Positions 1 to 12,785 of a stretch of DNA of 64,000 nucleotides are shown piece after piece. The translations under genes and the position numbers were made by a program. The DNA is from Epiperipatus broadwayi. Taxonomy: Eukaryota > Onychophora > Udeonychophora > Euonychophora > Peripatidae. Below the pieces are notes generated by a model, which worked only from the letters and a program-made list of their open reading frames with translations, did no database searches and was not told where the DNA came from. The stretch covers positions 8,646,411-8,710,410 of the forward strand of contig JAQFVV010000013.1 in assembly GCA_028023455.1 (NCBI GenBank), given 5' to 3'. How positions within the stretch are numbered: position 1 is the first letter of the stretch; each line of letters starts with the position of its first letter.

Positions 1-839
1 AGATAAGTGTGTGGATTCACAATAACTGTCACGAAGCAGAAATAGGCTGTATTATTTCTGTGTTACGTCATCATCAACGGTCTTCTAATGGCTAAGACAA
101 ACATTAGATGTTTTCTATAGCCATAATGGCCTTATAAACGGCATTTGTTAGGTGTTTTGGTGAGCCAGAACACCATCAAGTGGCCAAACCTGATTAGGTT
201 ATAAGTACCTATTTTTTTTATAAGGTTTTGATTATTGTAAAGAAGTAGTTCATTTAAACTGAACATTAATTAATTAGGAAGGAAATAATAATTATATGTG
301 TTATATGAAATCTTATTTATTATATAAAATTATGTGTATTAAGTTTGGTTTGTGACTTTATCACTTTCTAATTTTTTATTATTTTATTTAATTTTAAAAA
401 AAATATATCCGAAGTTACTTTTTGATGTTTTTATTCTTTTGTCTGTTCTGTGAATTACTAATATGTGCAAATGACTTTTACCCTAGAGTTATATTTTAAG
501 GGATTTATAGGTTATCCCAGTGAAATTATTTAATCAATAATATATAAAGTCCCTATGGTCGTTGTTCAGCTATAACATTATTTGTAATATGTGAGTACAT
601 GGCTGTATGAACATTCAAATGGTTCAGAATTATTTAAATGATATTAAGATCATTAAAGATACATTTAAAGTCCATGTATTTCACTTTACTTTATAGATTT
701 GTAATTAAAGTGAAAGGCTGAAATCTCTCGCATGCACTTTTAAAATGCTTATACGACAGCCAATCAGATGTAATGATGACTGTATAGGGAGCTCTTAAGT
801 CACAACAGAAGACAGAGATGGTCAATACACTCATAGTAA
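1..839. other. AT-rich intergenic stretch, no gene seen
   Basis: No open frame with recognisable protein similarity and no structured repeat that I could pair with another part of the window. Slightly GC-richer patches near 1-180 and 715-830 look like old repeat debris, but I could not name them. Confidence 0.4.
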
Positions 840-1105
840 CTGATGGCTGAGAGCATTAATGATGACTAGTATTGTAATAATGATCATATTTTTGATATGG
901 GATTACTTTTGTGATTATTTTTAGTACTTATGTATGCATGCAGTGAAAGTATTGATGACTTTTTATAATATTATGCCCTCAATTTGACACTAACTCTTGA
1001 TAATTATTATTCATGATTCTATGTTTATCACTTATATATTGTCTATTATTTTCTTCCAATGCTGATTCTTCACTTTTTTTCTATGCTCAGGAAAACAGTG
1101 ATGCT
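840..1105. repeat. Dispersed repeat D, copy 1
   Basis: This stretch pairs with 36075-36430 in the same orientation. Shared landmarks in the same order are GAGCATTAATGAT, a variant of ATGCATnCAgTgaAA, and TTTTTATAATATTATGC followed by a diverged CTCAATTTG / TCAAGTTTGG segment. The two copies differ by many substitutions and small indels, so the repeat is old. No coding potential and no terminal structure were seen; the class is unknown. Confidence 0.5.
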
Positions 1106-1604
1106 TTTAATGTTGACTATTCATTTAATCCATTTAGTTATGTGTGTCACCCATGTTTGATGAAATAATATGTATCAGTCCATGTTACACTTCATATCCA
1201 TACCACTACTATGTACATATATAAATACATGAAAGCAATCAACACTTAAAACATGTCAATGTCAATAACATTTTCATATATATCATTTAAATGTTTAATA
1301 TGTAAGAAGACCAATTCATGATTATTTCACACTTTAAAATTTAATTGTTTGTATATTTGGTATTTATAAAATAAGTTCTTTGTATACTACATAGAAATGT
1401 TATGAGTGGGCTCTGCGGCCAATTGAATAACAGCAAACCATCAACAAATTGTCTTGGGGAAACAATTTAGGTTATTTTATTGTGTTGTCAAAGTTGGTAT
1501 TTATGTCTGAATTTATTGGCTGATATTTTTGAATTCTGCTAAGGAGATTATAATTATATACTGGATTAATTCCATTATCTAGTTTTAATTTTTAAATGTT
1601 TTTC

Positions 1605-1750
1605 TTTTTTAGAAAAATTTACTTTTTTAAACTTTTCAAATGCATTCAACAATTAGTAATAAAATAAATAAATATTTAAATAAGTATTATATACTAATTA
1701 TTTACTAACAGTTGAATTTATTTGAAAACTTTAAATAAAATTTGATTTAA
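1605..1750. repeat. Palindromic repeat C (two inverted arms)
   Basis: The left arm (about 1608-1660) reversed reads like the right arm (about 1700-1750). Both carry a variant of ACTAAnnGTTGAATgnATTTGAAAA followed by TTTAAATAAA. The arms are separated by about 35 bases of A/T. The same motif occurs singly near 23840 and 50295, so the palindrome may be two head-to-head copies or the inverted-repeat form of a small element. Confidence 0.5.
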
Positions 1751-2639
1751 ACAAAATACCAGCATTAACAATTAAAACAAGATGATAGAAATAATTTATA
1801 TATACGTAAAATTCAATCCTCACAAACTTTCAGAAACATTTGTTAATAAGTGCTTAACTTATCTATATATAACGAATTATATATCTAAAAAATTAATTTC
1901 CTTCTATTACTAATTCTAAAAATATTAAAATAAACACATTTGTTATTTTTTAACAGACTATTTAAAATTTGAATTTATATAGTAGTATTTTTAAATTGTC
2001 TCTGTTAAACAATAATAGACATCGTGGTTTTAATATATCTAAAAAAAATAATTTAAATGTTATCCATCATCTCATATCCCCATTCTTATACGATTTAGGG
2101 ATATTTTAAGAGAAGTGAAGTAATAGAAATAGAATTGTTAATAAATATTAGTTTAATGAGAACTGGAGTAAAGATTTGATGGATGATATAAAATATATTA
2201 GATTTATAAATTTAATATTTTAAATTTAATTATCATTCAATTTATATTTAAATTTTAAAACTATTATTGTATCAATATTTATTTATGTGGCAGATAATAT
2301 TGTATATAAGAGCATGCAGGGATTATGTGTGAATTTATTTTTAAATAAATTACCATTTTCATTTCAATTTAAAAGAAAACTGAAGCAGTTTTAAACATCA
2401 ATCTAAAATAAAATAAATAACTATGATTGGAAAAATAAAAGGAAATAGTAATTTAAAAGTTTTTGTTACTTATATTGTACTTAATTATTGTAAAGATAAT
2501 AATATATAACTTTTAAAAAAGTGATTAAAAATAAATTGATTGTCTCAATAGTTACTAATTAGTTTAAAATAAAATATATCAGTTATTTTGTGTTTAATTG
2601 GTTCAAAGTGTTTCTGTAGATCAGTTGGTAATTGTTATG
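1751..2639. other. AT-rich stretch, nothing recognised
   Basis: Almost pure A/T sequence with frequent stops in all frames. No repeat pairing or gene evidence was found. Confidence 0.4.
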
Positions 2640-3359
2640 TTCACACCCAACTAAATCTTTAGACTTTTATTGAGGAGCTTTACTGCCCCCCCCCTCCATG
2701 AATTCTATTAGTTTTTCCAATAATGACTCAACTATACTTCAGTTCATTTAATAAATTTAACTCACAATAATTTAATGTCAATAATTATAAGAGTAACTTT
2801 ATATTTTAGGTACTTATATACACATAAGTCCATAGGCATACAAAATAATAATATTGTTCTGACCTGATAGTCTCTAGCTTGCTTTCTCTTGTCCAAAGGC
2901 AAGCTCTTCACCTTAGAAGCTACTGAGCAAAGGGTGACATCCAGGACCCAAATTTTAGTCTATCCACCCATTCAACTCCTTGTTAACTGTTTTCCTTTTT
3001 CTCCTCAAATTTGCATGTCTTCTTTCATTGTTTTCTTCCTACAGCTGATTGGTTGGTATTCCTGCTCATCAGATAAGGTAATTATTTCTCTAAGTGCACA
3101 TATGTTGGATTCCAGAATGTCTCACCTTTTGTTAATTTTAACTGAGTTATGAGACAACTCAAATTCTTGTTATCAATGACAAAAATTTGACTCTCATTCC
3201 TTTAATTATTGTAAGTAATTTTTTATCTCAACATTAATTTTACTTTTTCACTATAATTAGAATATAATCTTATTCCTAATCTTATAATTTCTAATTATTT
3301 TTTATTTAATTATTATTACCTTTATATGTATGTGCATGTACCCACACCCATACATATCA
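2640..3359 (-). repeat. 3' LTR of gypsy copy 1
   Basis: Bases about 2950-3359 align closely with 6870-7308, including the shared blocks GATTGGTTGGTATTCCTGCT, TTGGATTCCAGAATGT and TTTTTCACTATAATTA. The part from about 2800 to 2930 also resembles the LTR of copy 2 (shared GAGnnCTTGCCTTTG on the minus strand). The outer edge at 2640 is uncertain. The inner edge is placed where similarity ends, beside a short purine tract on the minus strand. Confidence 0.75.
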
Positions 3360-3699
3360 TTTTTTCACCCAAATTCGGAGAGTAGTTTTTAATCTTTAAA
3401 CTTAATATATAGTCGCTGAGATACTTTGGGGTTTTGTCTTTTAATTTGATATTGAGGGATAATTTCTGCCTCAATTATTGTGTTTTCTCTTAATGTGCCC
3501 GATTACGGTTCATTGTCAGGGGTATTGTTTCCATTTTTTTCTCTTTGCATCTTCGGGTGTCTCTGTTATGACAACATGGGTATTAGATCCACACTTTCAT
3601 CTTTCTGTAGTTGATTTACATGCTTCATTAATATTTTTCCATTGTTTATGTGCACTGCCTTGAATTGTTTTGAATAATGCCAAATCACAACTTCCATGG

Positions 3700-6400
3700 T
3701 TATTTACTTTGTTCATGATCCATATTCTTTCTTGAGGTTTAAATTTATATGAATATCTGTGCTGCTTGTTTAGATTTGCTGATAGTACTATGCTTGCTAA
3801 TTTTGTGCATAGCTTTCATCCTAAGTATAATTCAGTCAGTAATTTTCTGGATTTGGCAGCTGGGATTGAATGTTAGTGGAACAGAGCTATAATAACTGCT
3901 TGCTGTATTTGTTTTACTCACTTTTCTTTCCACCGCTCTTTCAGCCAGTCCATTTGATTGGGGATGGTTGTGGTGGGTGAATAAGTATTTAACCCTCCAT
4001 TCTTTCATTGCTTCCCCAAATTTGTGATGTAAACAATGTTCTAATATATGAAACTGTTTTGGGAAACCCATGTATTTGACTCACCCTGAATATGAGTCAG
4101 ACACTCAAATAACATGACCATCAAATGGACTGCAGTGGTCTACGTGAATTTGTTGCCATGGCTTGTCAGCTTTGGGGCCATCCTTCAAAATCAGATGGTG
4201 ATTTAATGATTAATAATTACATTTCTTTATGTATTTTTTGATGCCTGTATTAATGTTTGGCCATCACATATAACTATGGGCTATTGCCTTTGCCCTAACT
4301 ATGCCTGGATGACGCTAATACAGAAACTTGAATATTTTCTGTCTATCTATAACTGGTAGTAGCACCTGGTCCTTCCTCTGGATGCATCCTTTACAAACAG
4401 ACATCTGTTCATGGGCATTCCAGAATTCCTTGTGGAGGCAGTTGGGGCATTGATTAGGCCAGCTCTCTCTCTGATTTGCTTTATGATCCATCGGCAGCTG
4501 TTGTCTTCTGTGCAATAAGCTATAATTTTGCTGTTAATGTTTTGATTTTTCAGCATATCTATAGTTAGTTGATTTCGGTTTCTTTTTTGTCTGATTCTCT
4601 CTCTGATCAGGTATATATGATAGTGCATCTGCATGCCCTATTTGTTTTCCTTTTTTATATTCAAGTATATAGCCTGCCAATATGTTAAACCATTAACATA
4701 TGAAGACTAAGATTATCAAACAGTTGTTTAATTCCTAAAATTCCCAGTAGGGGCTTATGGTTGGTTACTATAGTAAATTTTTCAAATACTGATGAAATTT
4801 TCTTGCTCCAAATAATATTGCAAGGCCAGTTGACTGTAATTTCTCTGTTTTGAACAAGGTGTGGGAAACATAGGCTATGGGGCATTCTCCTGACTAGGCT
4901 AGGTGACATAATACTGCTATGAGTCCGATGTGTCCATGGTCAGAGTAATCAAATCACTGTTGTAATGCATCAGTAATTTTTTTTAAGTCGATAATGGTGC
5001 ACATGAATGCTTCTTCTTCTTCACATTTTAATTTCTGATTCTTTTTCAACAGATCATATAAAGAACTGGCCACATGGGCTTGCAAAAATTCTAAAAATAT
5101 TTTATTAGTTTAAGGAAAGCTTGAAGTTGTTTCATGTCTGTAGGTCTTGGTGCATCTGCTACAGCTTTAGCCTTTTCAGGGACTGAAGATGTACCATTTT
5201 TTGATATGATGTGACCAGACATTTAAATTTCACTTGCCTTCCAGATGCATTTTTGGGTGTTCATCTTACCCTCAAATTCATCAAATTTTTTGCAGCCTGT
5301 ATAAGTGACTAAGTTCATTTTCAGCAGTTACTGTCATGAGGATTTATAATGCCCTCCATTCCAGGTAAGGAGGGTTTTGATTTTCGACTGAAAAATGCTA
5401 GGGGCCAATGTTATTCCAAATGTAAGTATTTTAGACTTATATAGTCCTATGTATGTGATCAATGTTAGTATTTTGGTTGCTTCCCCAGTAACTGGTATCT
5501 GATGAAAGGCAGCATTAAGATCTAATTTTTGCAAAAAAAATTGTATCTCTAAAGTGATGCTATTATTTCTCTAGCATTCAGTACAGAGTATGCATTTTTG
5601 CTAATCACTTTATTTACTGATACCCTGTAATCACCACACATGAATTTTACCATTGGGTTTAGTTATAATTACCAAGAACATAGCTCACTCAAATTTTTCA
5701 GTTGATTCTAAAATGCCATTTTAACTAGGTCATTGATTTCTTTCTCAACTTTTTCTGGGCAAACAGAACTTTCATGGTTTACTGATTATAGGTAGTACCT
5801 CCATGCTTACTATACAGGTATCATTTTAATTATCCCTGACACTTCCTTAAATAAGCTACGAAATTTATTTTCCATTTCCTTTTCAACTTCACTAATGTAA
5901 GCTTAAATTCCTAACTTTCTGAACCATTCATGGCTGATTAGGGGGTTGATGGGGGTGAAGACTATATATAATGGTAGTTCCACAATTTTACTGTCAATTC
6001 TATGTTTTGGGGCTTTAACTACACTTTTGATTTTGATAGTATTACCATTTACATCTAACGCTTTCAGGTCCATTTTAGTTATTATAGGGATTTATTTACA
6101 ATTCAATGTTATGGTATGTCAGCCACAGACTGATATTAATGATACACCCCCCTCTCACTGTTGACCTCCATGGATAATTATATATTTTAATATTCAGCAT
6201 TAATTTATCATCATCAGATATCAACATATTTTTAATGTTAGTAAACTGCTTTTTCTGACCCTGAAATGTACGATTACAATTAGTTATTTCATTACTGGTT
6301 ACATTAATTTTTTCTGCACATTATTTCCATGTGTCCTTTTTTTTTCAAATTTTACACCACTCATACCTGGAATTAGTTGATTACTATTTGTAACTTCACG
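3700..6400 (-). pseudogene. Broken gypsy pol (protease?, RT, RNase H, integrase)
   Basis: Minus-strand fragments in the usual Ty3/gypsy order. RT lies around 5334-5534, with the first catalytic motif LDLNAAFHQIPVT and then FGITLAPSIFQSKI. RNase H lies around 4740-4860 with TNHKPLLGILG. The integrase zinc-binding and linker region lies around 4315-4640, and the integrase core around 3832-4071 ends in HHNHPQSNGLAERAV, the usual motif carrying the third acidic residue region. The fragments sit in different frames with many stops, so no functional protein can be made. The protease segment is too decayed to place. Confidence 0.8.
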
Positions 6401-6545
6401 TTTTTACAGGTTTGCAGACTTCTGTTTGCTTTTTATCATGACTATTGAACTCTGCAAACTTATGCAATTGCTCTAGCACAAGTTCATAAGCTATGCCACA
6501 CTTTATGGCTTCACTGTAGTCTAAATTGGTGATTGACAATAATTA

Positions 6546-6860
6546 TTACCATAAATTATCACTATTAACTTTGTTTAGAAATTGTTCGAGGGCCTCATCT
6601 AAGAATGTCCCATAGATGCAATTCTTTGCAAGATTCTGCAGAAAACAATCATAATCTTTAATATTCTTCTCCCTACCTTGGTAGTGGCAGCAGAAATGCA
6701 GCCTTATGACATGTCTAGAGGGATGGGGGTTGAAATAGTTTGACAGCTGCTCTTTAAATTGGGTGTAAGAGCTTTTTTCAGGAGTCAGGGGCCCTGCAAG
6801 TCTGTTTGCAATCTCTATTACACCATTTCCAGCAAAAACAATACAGTCATCTGCACTCAA
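6546..6860 (-). pseudogene. Gag-like fragment of gypsy copy 1
   Basis: A 104-codon open stretch. Residues 14-70 align with the gag segment of copy 2 at about 21740-21990: IEIANRL..P, YTQFKEQLSNYFNPHPSRH, RLHF, HYQGR. It begins abruptly beside the truncated LTR, so the gag N-terminus is missing. The frame closes before any zinc knuckle. Confidence 0.75.
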
Positions 6861-6862
6861 AT

Positions 6863-7308
6863 TTTAGCTCAGCCACCCATTGAGCTCCTCATTAACTGTT
6901 TCCGTTTTCTTCTCCAACTTGCAGGTCTTCTTTCATTGTTTTTTTCTATAGATGATTGGTTGGTATTCCTGCTCATTAGATAAGGTAGTTATTTTTCTAC
7001 TGTGCACACATATTGGATTCCAGAATGTTTTACCTTTTGTTAACTTTAATTACAAGTTGAGACTCAAATTCTTATTATCAATGACAGAAATCTGAATCTC
7101 ATTCATTTAACTATTATATTTTTATCTCATTATCACTAATTTTATTTTTTCACTATAATTACAATATAATCTTATTTCTAATCTTATAACTTCTAATTAT
7201 TTTTTAGTTTCATCTTTAACAAATAAATATTTTAATTCTACAATTATTATTTTTATTTACTATTATCTTTATATGTATGTGTGTGTACCCACACACACAT
7301 ACGTAATG
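6863..7308 (-). repeat. Truncated 5' LTR of gypsy copy 1
   Basis: Aligns with the inner about 445 bases of the 3' LTR (2950-3359) and ends in the same CCCACAC(A)CACATA-type block. The U5 end is missing: the sequence passes straight into mid-gag. Divergence between the two LTRs is visible, which indicates an old insertion. Confidence 0.75.
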
Positions 7309-10300
7309 TAATATATGTCTATTTTCAGAAAACTGATACTATTAATTAAACAATATTAAAAAAATTTAAATATGTACAAACTTTCAGACTTTTAATCTGA
7401 AAGTTTCTTAGATAAAAGAAATTTCAGTTTACAAGATTTATATTATTACCATAAACGGACTTTAATATTTGTCAGAAAAGAAGTAAATGACAATTAATTT
7501 GTTTTGGTGAGTCTTGTATTTAACGTCTGAATACTTTATTTTAAATAATCTGAATTTGTAAATAATGCTTATTATCCCGATATTATTTTGAAAGCAACTG
7601 TTAGTTTAAAAAAATAAAAAAAATGAATTTGTAATAACTTCTCTTTACTTGTTAAAATTATTATGAATTTTATATGTTATTAGTAAGAAGAAAAGAAAAA
7701 AAAAAATAATAATCATGTAAATGCAATGCACAATAGAGAGAAACAAAAGTTGTGGTAATCTTAATTAGTACTAAGTTGTATAGAAAGTTTTCCTGTAAAA
7801 ATCGATATTAGATGGATCTTCTAAATATTATGGATAAAGAACAAGTAGACATATCAAAGATCTCCTTTCTGGGCAGCTATATCAATTTCAGAACTGATGC
7901 CATTTTTCATCCATAAATTATAAATCTACAAATCATCATAACCTATTTATACAAATCTCCAAAAATTTATGCATATAATAAGTACCTACAAAATAATGGT
8001 CAATATTGCATAAATTCATACAAAAAATCATTGACAATCAGTTTATGTCAGTCCCATAAAATGATTAAATAAAAAAAAAGGCTCATATTAAAGTGAGAAT
8101 TTTTATTTGTTGATATTATTGCACTGGAATTATCAAACCTCCAATAAATATGCACATATTATTTTTCCACTTTTCTGATGATACTGTACAGAAAGATATT
8201 ATACGTATTTTCATTATTTTTTTGAACTGTAATTAAATCTCTAAAAGAACTTTAACAAATAATTTAAAGTTTGACCTTATGGTAAATTATATATATATAT
8301 ACCCACACAATAAATTAAACATTGCCTAATGCTATTCCTTTTGTTCAAGTTGCATGATTCAGAAGATGTTTCTAAATACAGGTAGTGCTATTGAAACTTT
8401 CTAGCATTGGTTTGTATTTATTTAATATATATATATATATACAGTATATGCATATTTAGTATATTAATTTTATATATCTTATCATATTTTTATTTATTTC
8501 AGTATTTTAAAATATAACTATTACAATATTAGGGACAAATAAAATCTAACCAAATATATTTAATTAAAATAATTTCAATAAAATTTATACATAAATACAA
8601 AATTTTCATATCATTTATTTGATTAACTATTAGACACAAATATGTTTGTTTCTCCCAAGGGTTAATCAATCATTCATAACATATGAATAATAAAATTTTC
8701 ATTCCGAAATTATCATAAAAGGCAGATTATAATTTTCTTTGAAACCAAGAAAAAATACTTTTAAATGAAAGAAAAAGAATTTTAATTTACTAAAACCAAA
8801 TTAAATTTAAATTCTGGCTAAGTTATTTAAACACTTGACTAGATTTGTTTCATAAATTTTAAAATCAATAGTTTTAGATATTCTGTATTTTACATAATAA
8901 TTAAATTTTATACATGGACATAATATGTCATTATAGAAAGAAATTAAGAATTCTAGCTGAACGAATTATTGCATTAATTACTTGTGCAAAAGCCTGGCTT
9001 AGCATTTAATAAAATAAAATATATACTTTTTATATCAAACTTGTCAAATCTCTTCACTGTAATATTATTTCAATACTTTATTAAATATATTCTTTAATAT
9101 ATGAAATAATTTAATAAAGTGTTAATTACATATAAGAAAATTTTTTGCCTACATACATTTATATAAATACACACCCATATATATATATACGATTGTCATA
9201 TGAAAATTTTAAATCTTTGTAATCGTAAAGTAATTGTAATTGACAGTTATGGGATTCTCAATACACTGTTATATGTTTACAAGATGTGACATGGTTCTGA
9301 TTGTATTACTGGAACAATATAAAAACTAAAGATGTTTTATATAATCTGGTGATCCCATTCTTTAGATTGCTATTAAAACAGTCGAATTCAATGATCTTTA
9401 TTATCTTGTGGAGATAATATGATTGTGTACGGATTATCACAATTAATAGTGATAGTAGTAAATAGGATATTATTAATTTAAGAGAAATGGTAGATTTGTG
9501 CACGAAAAGAGTTGAGAATCTTACATTTATTAAAGAGAAATAATTCCTCAAATAAATCAACTAGTTGACTGTATATCAGCCCTTCTGCCTATATGATAAA
9601 AGCAAGATCACTAACTAAGACATATGATGAACATAGACCATATATTTTAATGGGAATAAAGAAACAAAAGGAAGTAAATTAGCAAAAAAAATGTTTTCCC
9701 TAAGTCAGAGATACTATGCATGCCATCTATTGGAGATGTGGATAAAAAAATGTGATTCCACTGCAATTATACGAACTTGCTTTGAGATGCAGGATTGAAA
9801 ATCAATTAAATACTATGAGTGGAATTATTTCTTGTATTTTGTTTTATACTAATTAAGCAGAATATTTGCTTTCTATAAAAGTATGAGTTTGAAAAATGAT
9901 ATATTAATATGTTAATGTTTATCTACATTATCTGTTTCTGATAACACACACAAACATAATGACCTTATTTCATATAGTCATGTTAGGATAAAAGAGAAGC
10001 TTAACTGATAATAGAATTTGAAGTTTCAGTATTGTATTATATTTGAATAAGGTATAGTTTGAATAAGCTTACAGTTATAAAAGAGCTTTCAAAATAACAA
10101 TATTTGCCCTAAATCATAATAATTTAAAGTAAGAAACCAATAGCTATAACACAAACAAAGATTTTTGTATCCAGTCATGCCTATTTTAGAGTTAATCAAG
10201 GATTATTAAATTTGAGTAAAATTACCAATTGAAATAATAAATATTCTACATAAGGAAATCTTAATAAATCTTTTAATATTCATATAATACTTGGGATTAT

Positions 10301-12425
10301 AAAACAGAAATCTTATTCTATTATTATCCCTGATTAGAATACAAAAGTAGCCATGTTAAACAGACTTAGGTGAAAGTTTATCATATATTTATCTATCAAA
10401 ACCATAACAACATTTTATTTATGTGCTTACTAATAAAATTAAAAATATTAATAAGCATTACCTCTGAATCTGTATATTCAAAATTAGTAAATATTTGTGA
10501 AAAAAATATTTGGAGAAGAAGGCCTTGTTACTAAAGACCTATCTAGGTATTTACAGCATTTACGTAATGATAGTCAGAGCTGGGATTGAAGAATAAATAC
10601 AAAGATTGGAAAGGCATGAGAATATTCCAAACTAAATATATATATATTTCTTTGACATTTTAATTTATTGATATGTGACAGATGAAAATTATAATTAATC
10701 ATTCATAAGTAGAAAGAGATGATAATATATTTTAGGCTACTTCTTCCCAATTTTCAAATAAATTGGATGATATCCAAATCAATGATGATCAGAGTATTAG
10801 CTTGAATTCAGAGCTTTAATTTTTTATTCATTTTTCATTCATAGATATCCATTTATGTCTGCCTCTTCTATATTCCATCCAAATTCTAACACATATATCT
10901 TATATTACATCAACAGTAGCAAGGATAACATTAGATTATCTCACAATCTTATGTATGCTTATGAACTCTTGGCACTTCAGATATGCCTCCTTATGCTTTT
11001 GCCTCTTCAGTATTTCAACGATTCACTTACAATATACACACATATAATTTATTGCTTACACATATGTACAACATATACATTCCATATATTTTATAAACTG
11101 AAGATAACTATTTCAAATAGCTAAAACATCGTAAACATTTTTAATATCTAAAATTTTTATGTTTTTTGGAAATATTCTAAAAATAAAACGAAAAAAAAAA
11201 TTGTAAGTATTTAAATTTGATCTATGAATAATAAAAAAAATGAAAATTTAAAAAAATATCAAAATAGTATTCTATTTTTGTTTCTGTAAAAGAAATAACG
11301 CCAAAAAAGTATCATATATATTGAAATAAGTTCTTTCAAACAAGTTTCTTTTCATATATTAGACAGTAATATCTTTTTATAATCGTTAATGTAAATAATA
11401 TTAGTTCTACTATTGATGGATCATTGATTCATTTTTTGTGAAAGGAAATGAATGTAGAAGATGCTGATAACCATTTAGCAAATGCATTGAATAATCTTCA
11501 AAAATCACAAAAGACTGCCTTTGGATGGATTGGGGGATGCTATAACTGCTTTATAAAATTTGAATATTATAATAAAATAATTTCCTTTCTTTTTTGAATA
11601 CTTAATAAAAATATTATTAACGGATTAACTTGAAAACATTTAAAAATATATAGATTATAAATAGATGAAGAAGCAATAAAATACTGGAAGAAAATAATAC
11701 AATTTGCAAAAACTAAAAAAAAACAAACAGTATTTTTTTTAAAAAAAAATGTAAAGAATTGAATATTCCAAATTTCAATAATCATAGAAATCACTTTCCA
11801 TAAGTACTTAATACATGCAATTTATTTATTACATTCAAATTTAAACTCTCAATTTCAAAGGTGTGACAATCTTCCTCACATACTATTTTTTAACTTAATT
11901 TTTTACTGCATATACAAACTTCTGTATATGTGGTAAAAATTAATTTATCTAAAAACAATAGCCTTGAGGAATAGTGATACACAGTAAAATGTTTGTTCTT
12001 AGATTTGGAAATGCTTAACAAATTACATGAGTATATATGGAAAATGTTTAATTATTAATTACAGTTTGAATATTCCTATCTTATAAATTCTTTTTTAGAG
12101 TCAATTACATATGTAAAGATAAAACAGTCTTAAATGATAACTGCAAAGACATCTCCAGTACTTCTTCACAGAGAAAGACGTTACATATTTATCAACTGCT
12201 ATTCGTGAATGATTTTTGTATTTTTTCTTAGAATATCTAAATCAACTTTTATTACTCAATAAGTAAATAAACAGTCATGATAGATATGAGCTTCTTACTT
12301 AAAAAAATTCTTCAAGTTCTATCCTGATTTGAATCCCTGGTCATTGACCTAGCTTTATCAGTGATGGCTAAAATACAGAAAAGAAAGATAATAAAAATTC
12401 AAAATAAATACAAAACTGATCTTAC
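7309..12425. other. AT-rich non-coding stretch
   Basis: Flanks the 3'-most recognised cyclase exon. Only short TA runs (about 8289-8301, 8426-8441, 9178-9190), A/T tracts and short chance ORFs are seen. The last exon of the cyclase gene may be hidden here, since it should carry the final cysteines of the family, but I could not identify it. No paired repeat was found. Confidence 0.4.
11448..11597 (+). other. Short open frame of unknown status
   Basis: A 49-codon frame with non-repetitive, hydrophilic composition, starting MNVEDADNHLANAL and containing GWIGGCYNCF. It is unlike the low-complexity A/T ORFs around it. I do not recognise it. It may be a relic of a transposon or a retrocopied exon, or chance. 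There is no promoter, splice or conservation evidence. Confidence 0.12.
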
Positions 12426-12515
12426 CCTGGATTTACATCACATGTAATTTTTGAAACTTTATTATTTTTAGTGAGGATATTTTTTAATATTTGGATGCTT
12501 TTGTCATTGCAGTTT
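12426..12515 (-). CDS. Cyclase exon: C-terminal Cys block
   Basis: 90 nt. The acceptor is TTTTAG and the donor GTAAGA. It completes the Lys codon and reads NCNDKSIQILKNIL, TKNNKVSKITCDVNP, then two bases of a Gly codon. It aligns with Aplysia EKCGAGSLLDLEKL...FDCVENP and with the CD38 LCQDPTIKELE...FSC block. The two cysteines are in the family positions. It is separated from the previous exon by a 17.3-kb repeat-filled intron, which makes it easy to miss. Confidence 0.8.
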
Positions 12516-12702
12516 CTAAAATGGAAAAAGAAAACATTTAAAAAGTTATGACCAGTTTATGCAATCAAATAATAACTGCAAAAATAATTTAAGATAACTA
12601 TAATATAATGTACAATTTTATTTACTAGTCATAATTATATAGTATTTCTAGATAAAGAAAGAAAATTAATTGGATTGTTAGTTTCAGTAAAAACACAAAC
12701 CA

Positions 12703-12785
<83 letters not shown>

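Larger units (their letters stand above)
2640..7308 (-). mobile_element. Decayed Ty3/gypsy LTR retrotransposon, copy 1
   Basis: Reading on the minus strand gives, in order, a 5' LTR remnant, a gag-like segment, RT, RNase H and integrase pieces, then a 3' LTR. Protein pieces match those of the plus-strand element at 20889-27424: gag 'HPSRH..RLHF..HYQGR', RT 'KLDLNAAFHQIPVT', RNase H 'TnHKPLLGIL'. The two therefore belong to one family. All ORFs are broken by stops and frameshifts. The 5' LTR joins directly to the middle of gag, so an internal deletion has removed the LTR 3' part, the primer site and the gag start. No envelope-like ORF is seen. Confidence 0.85.
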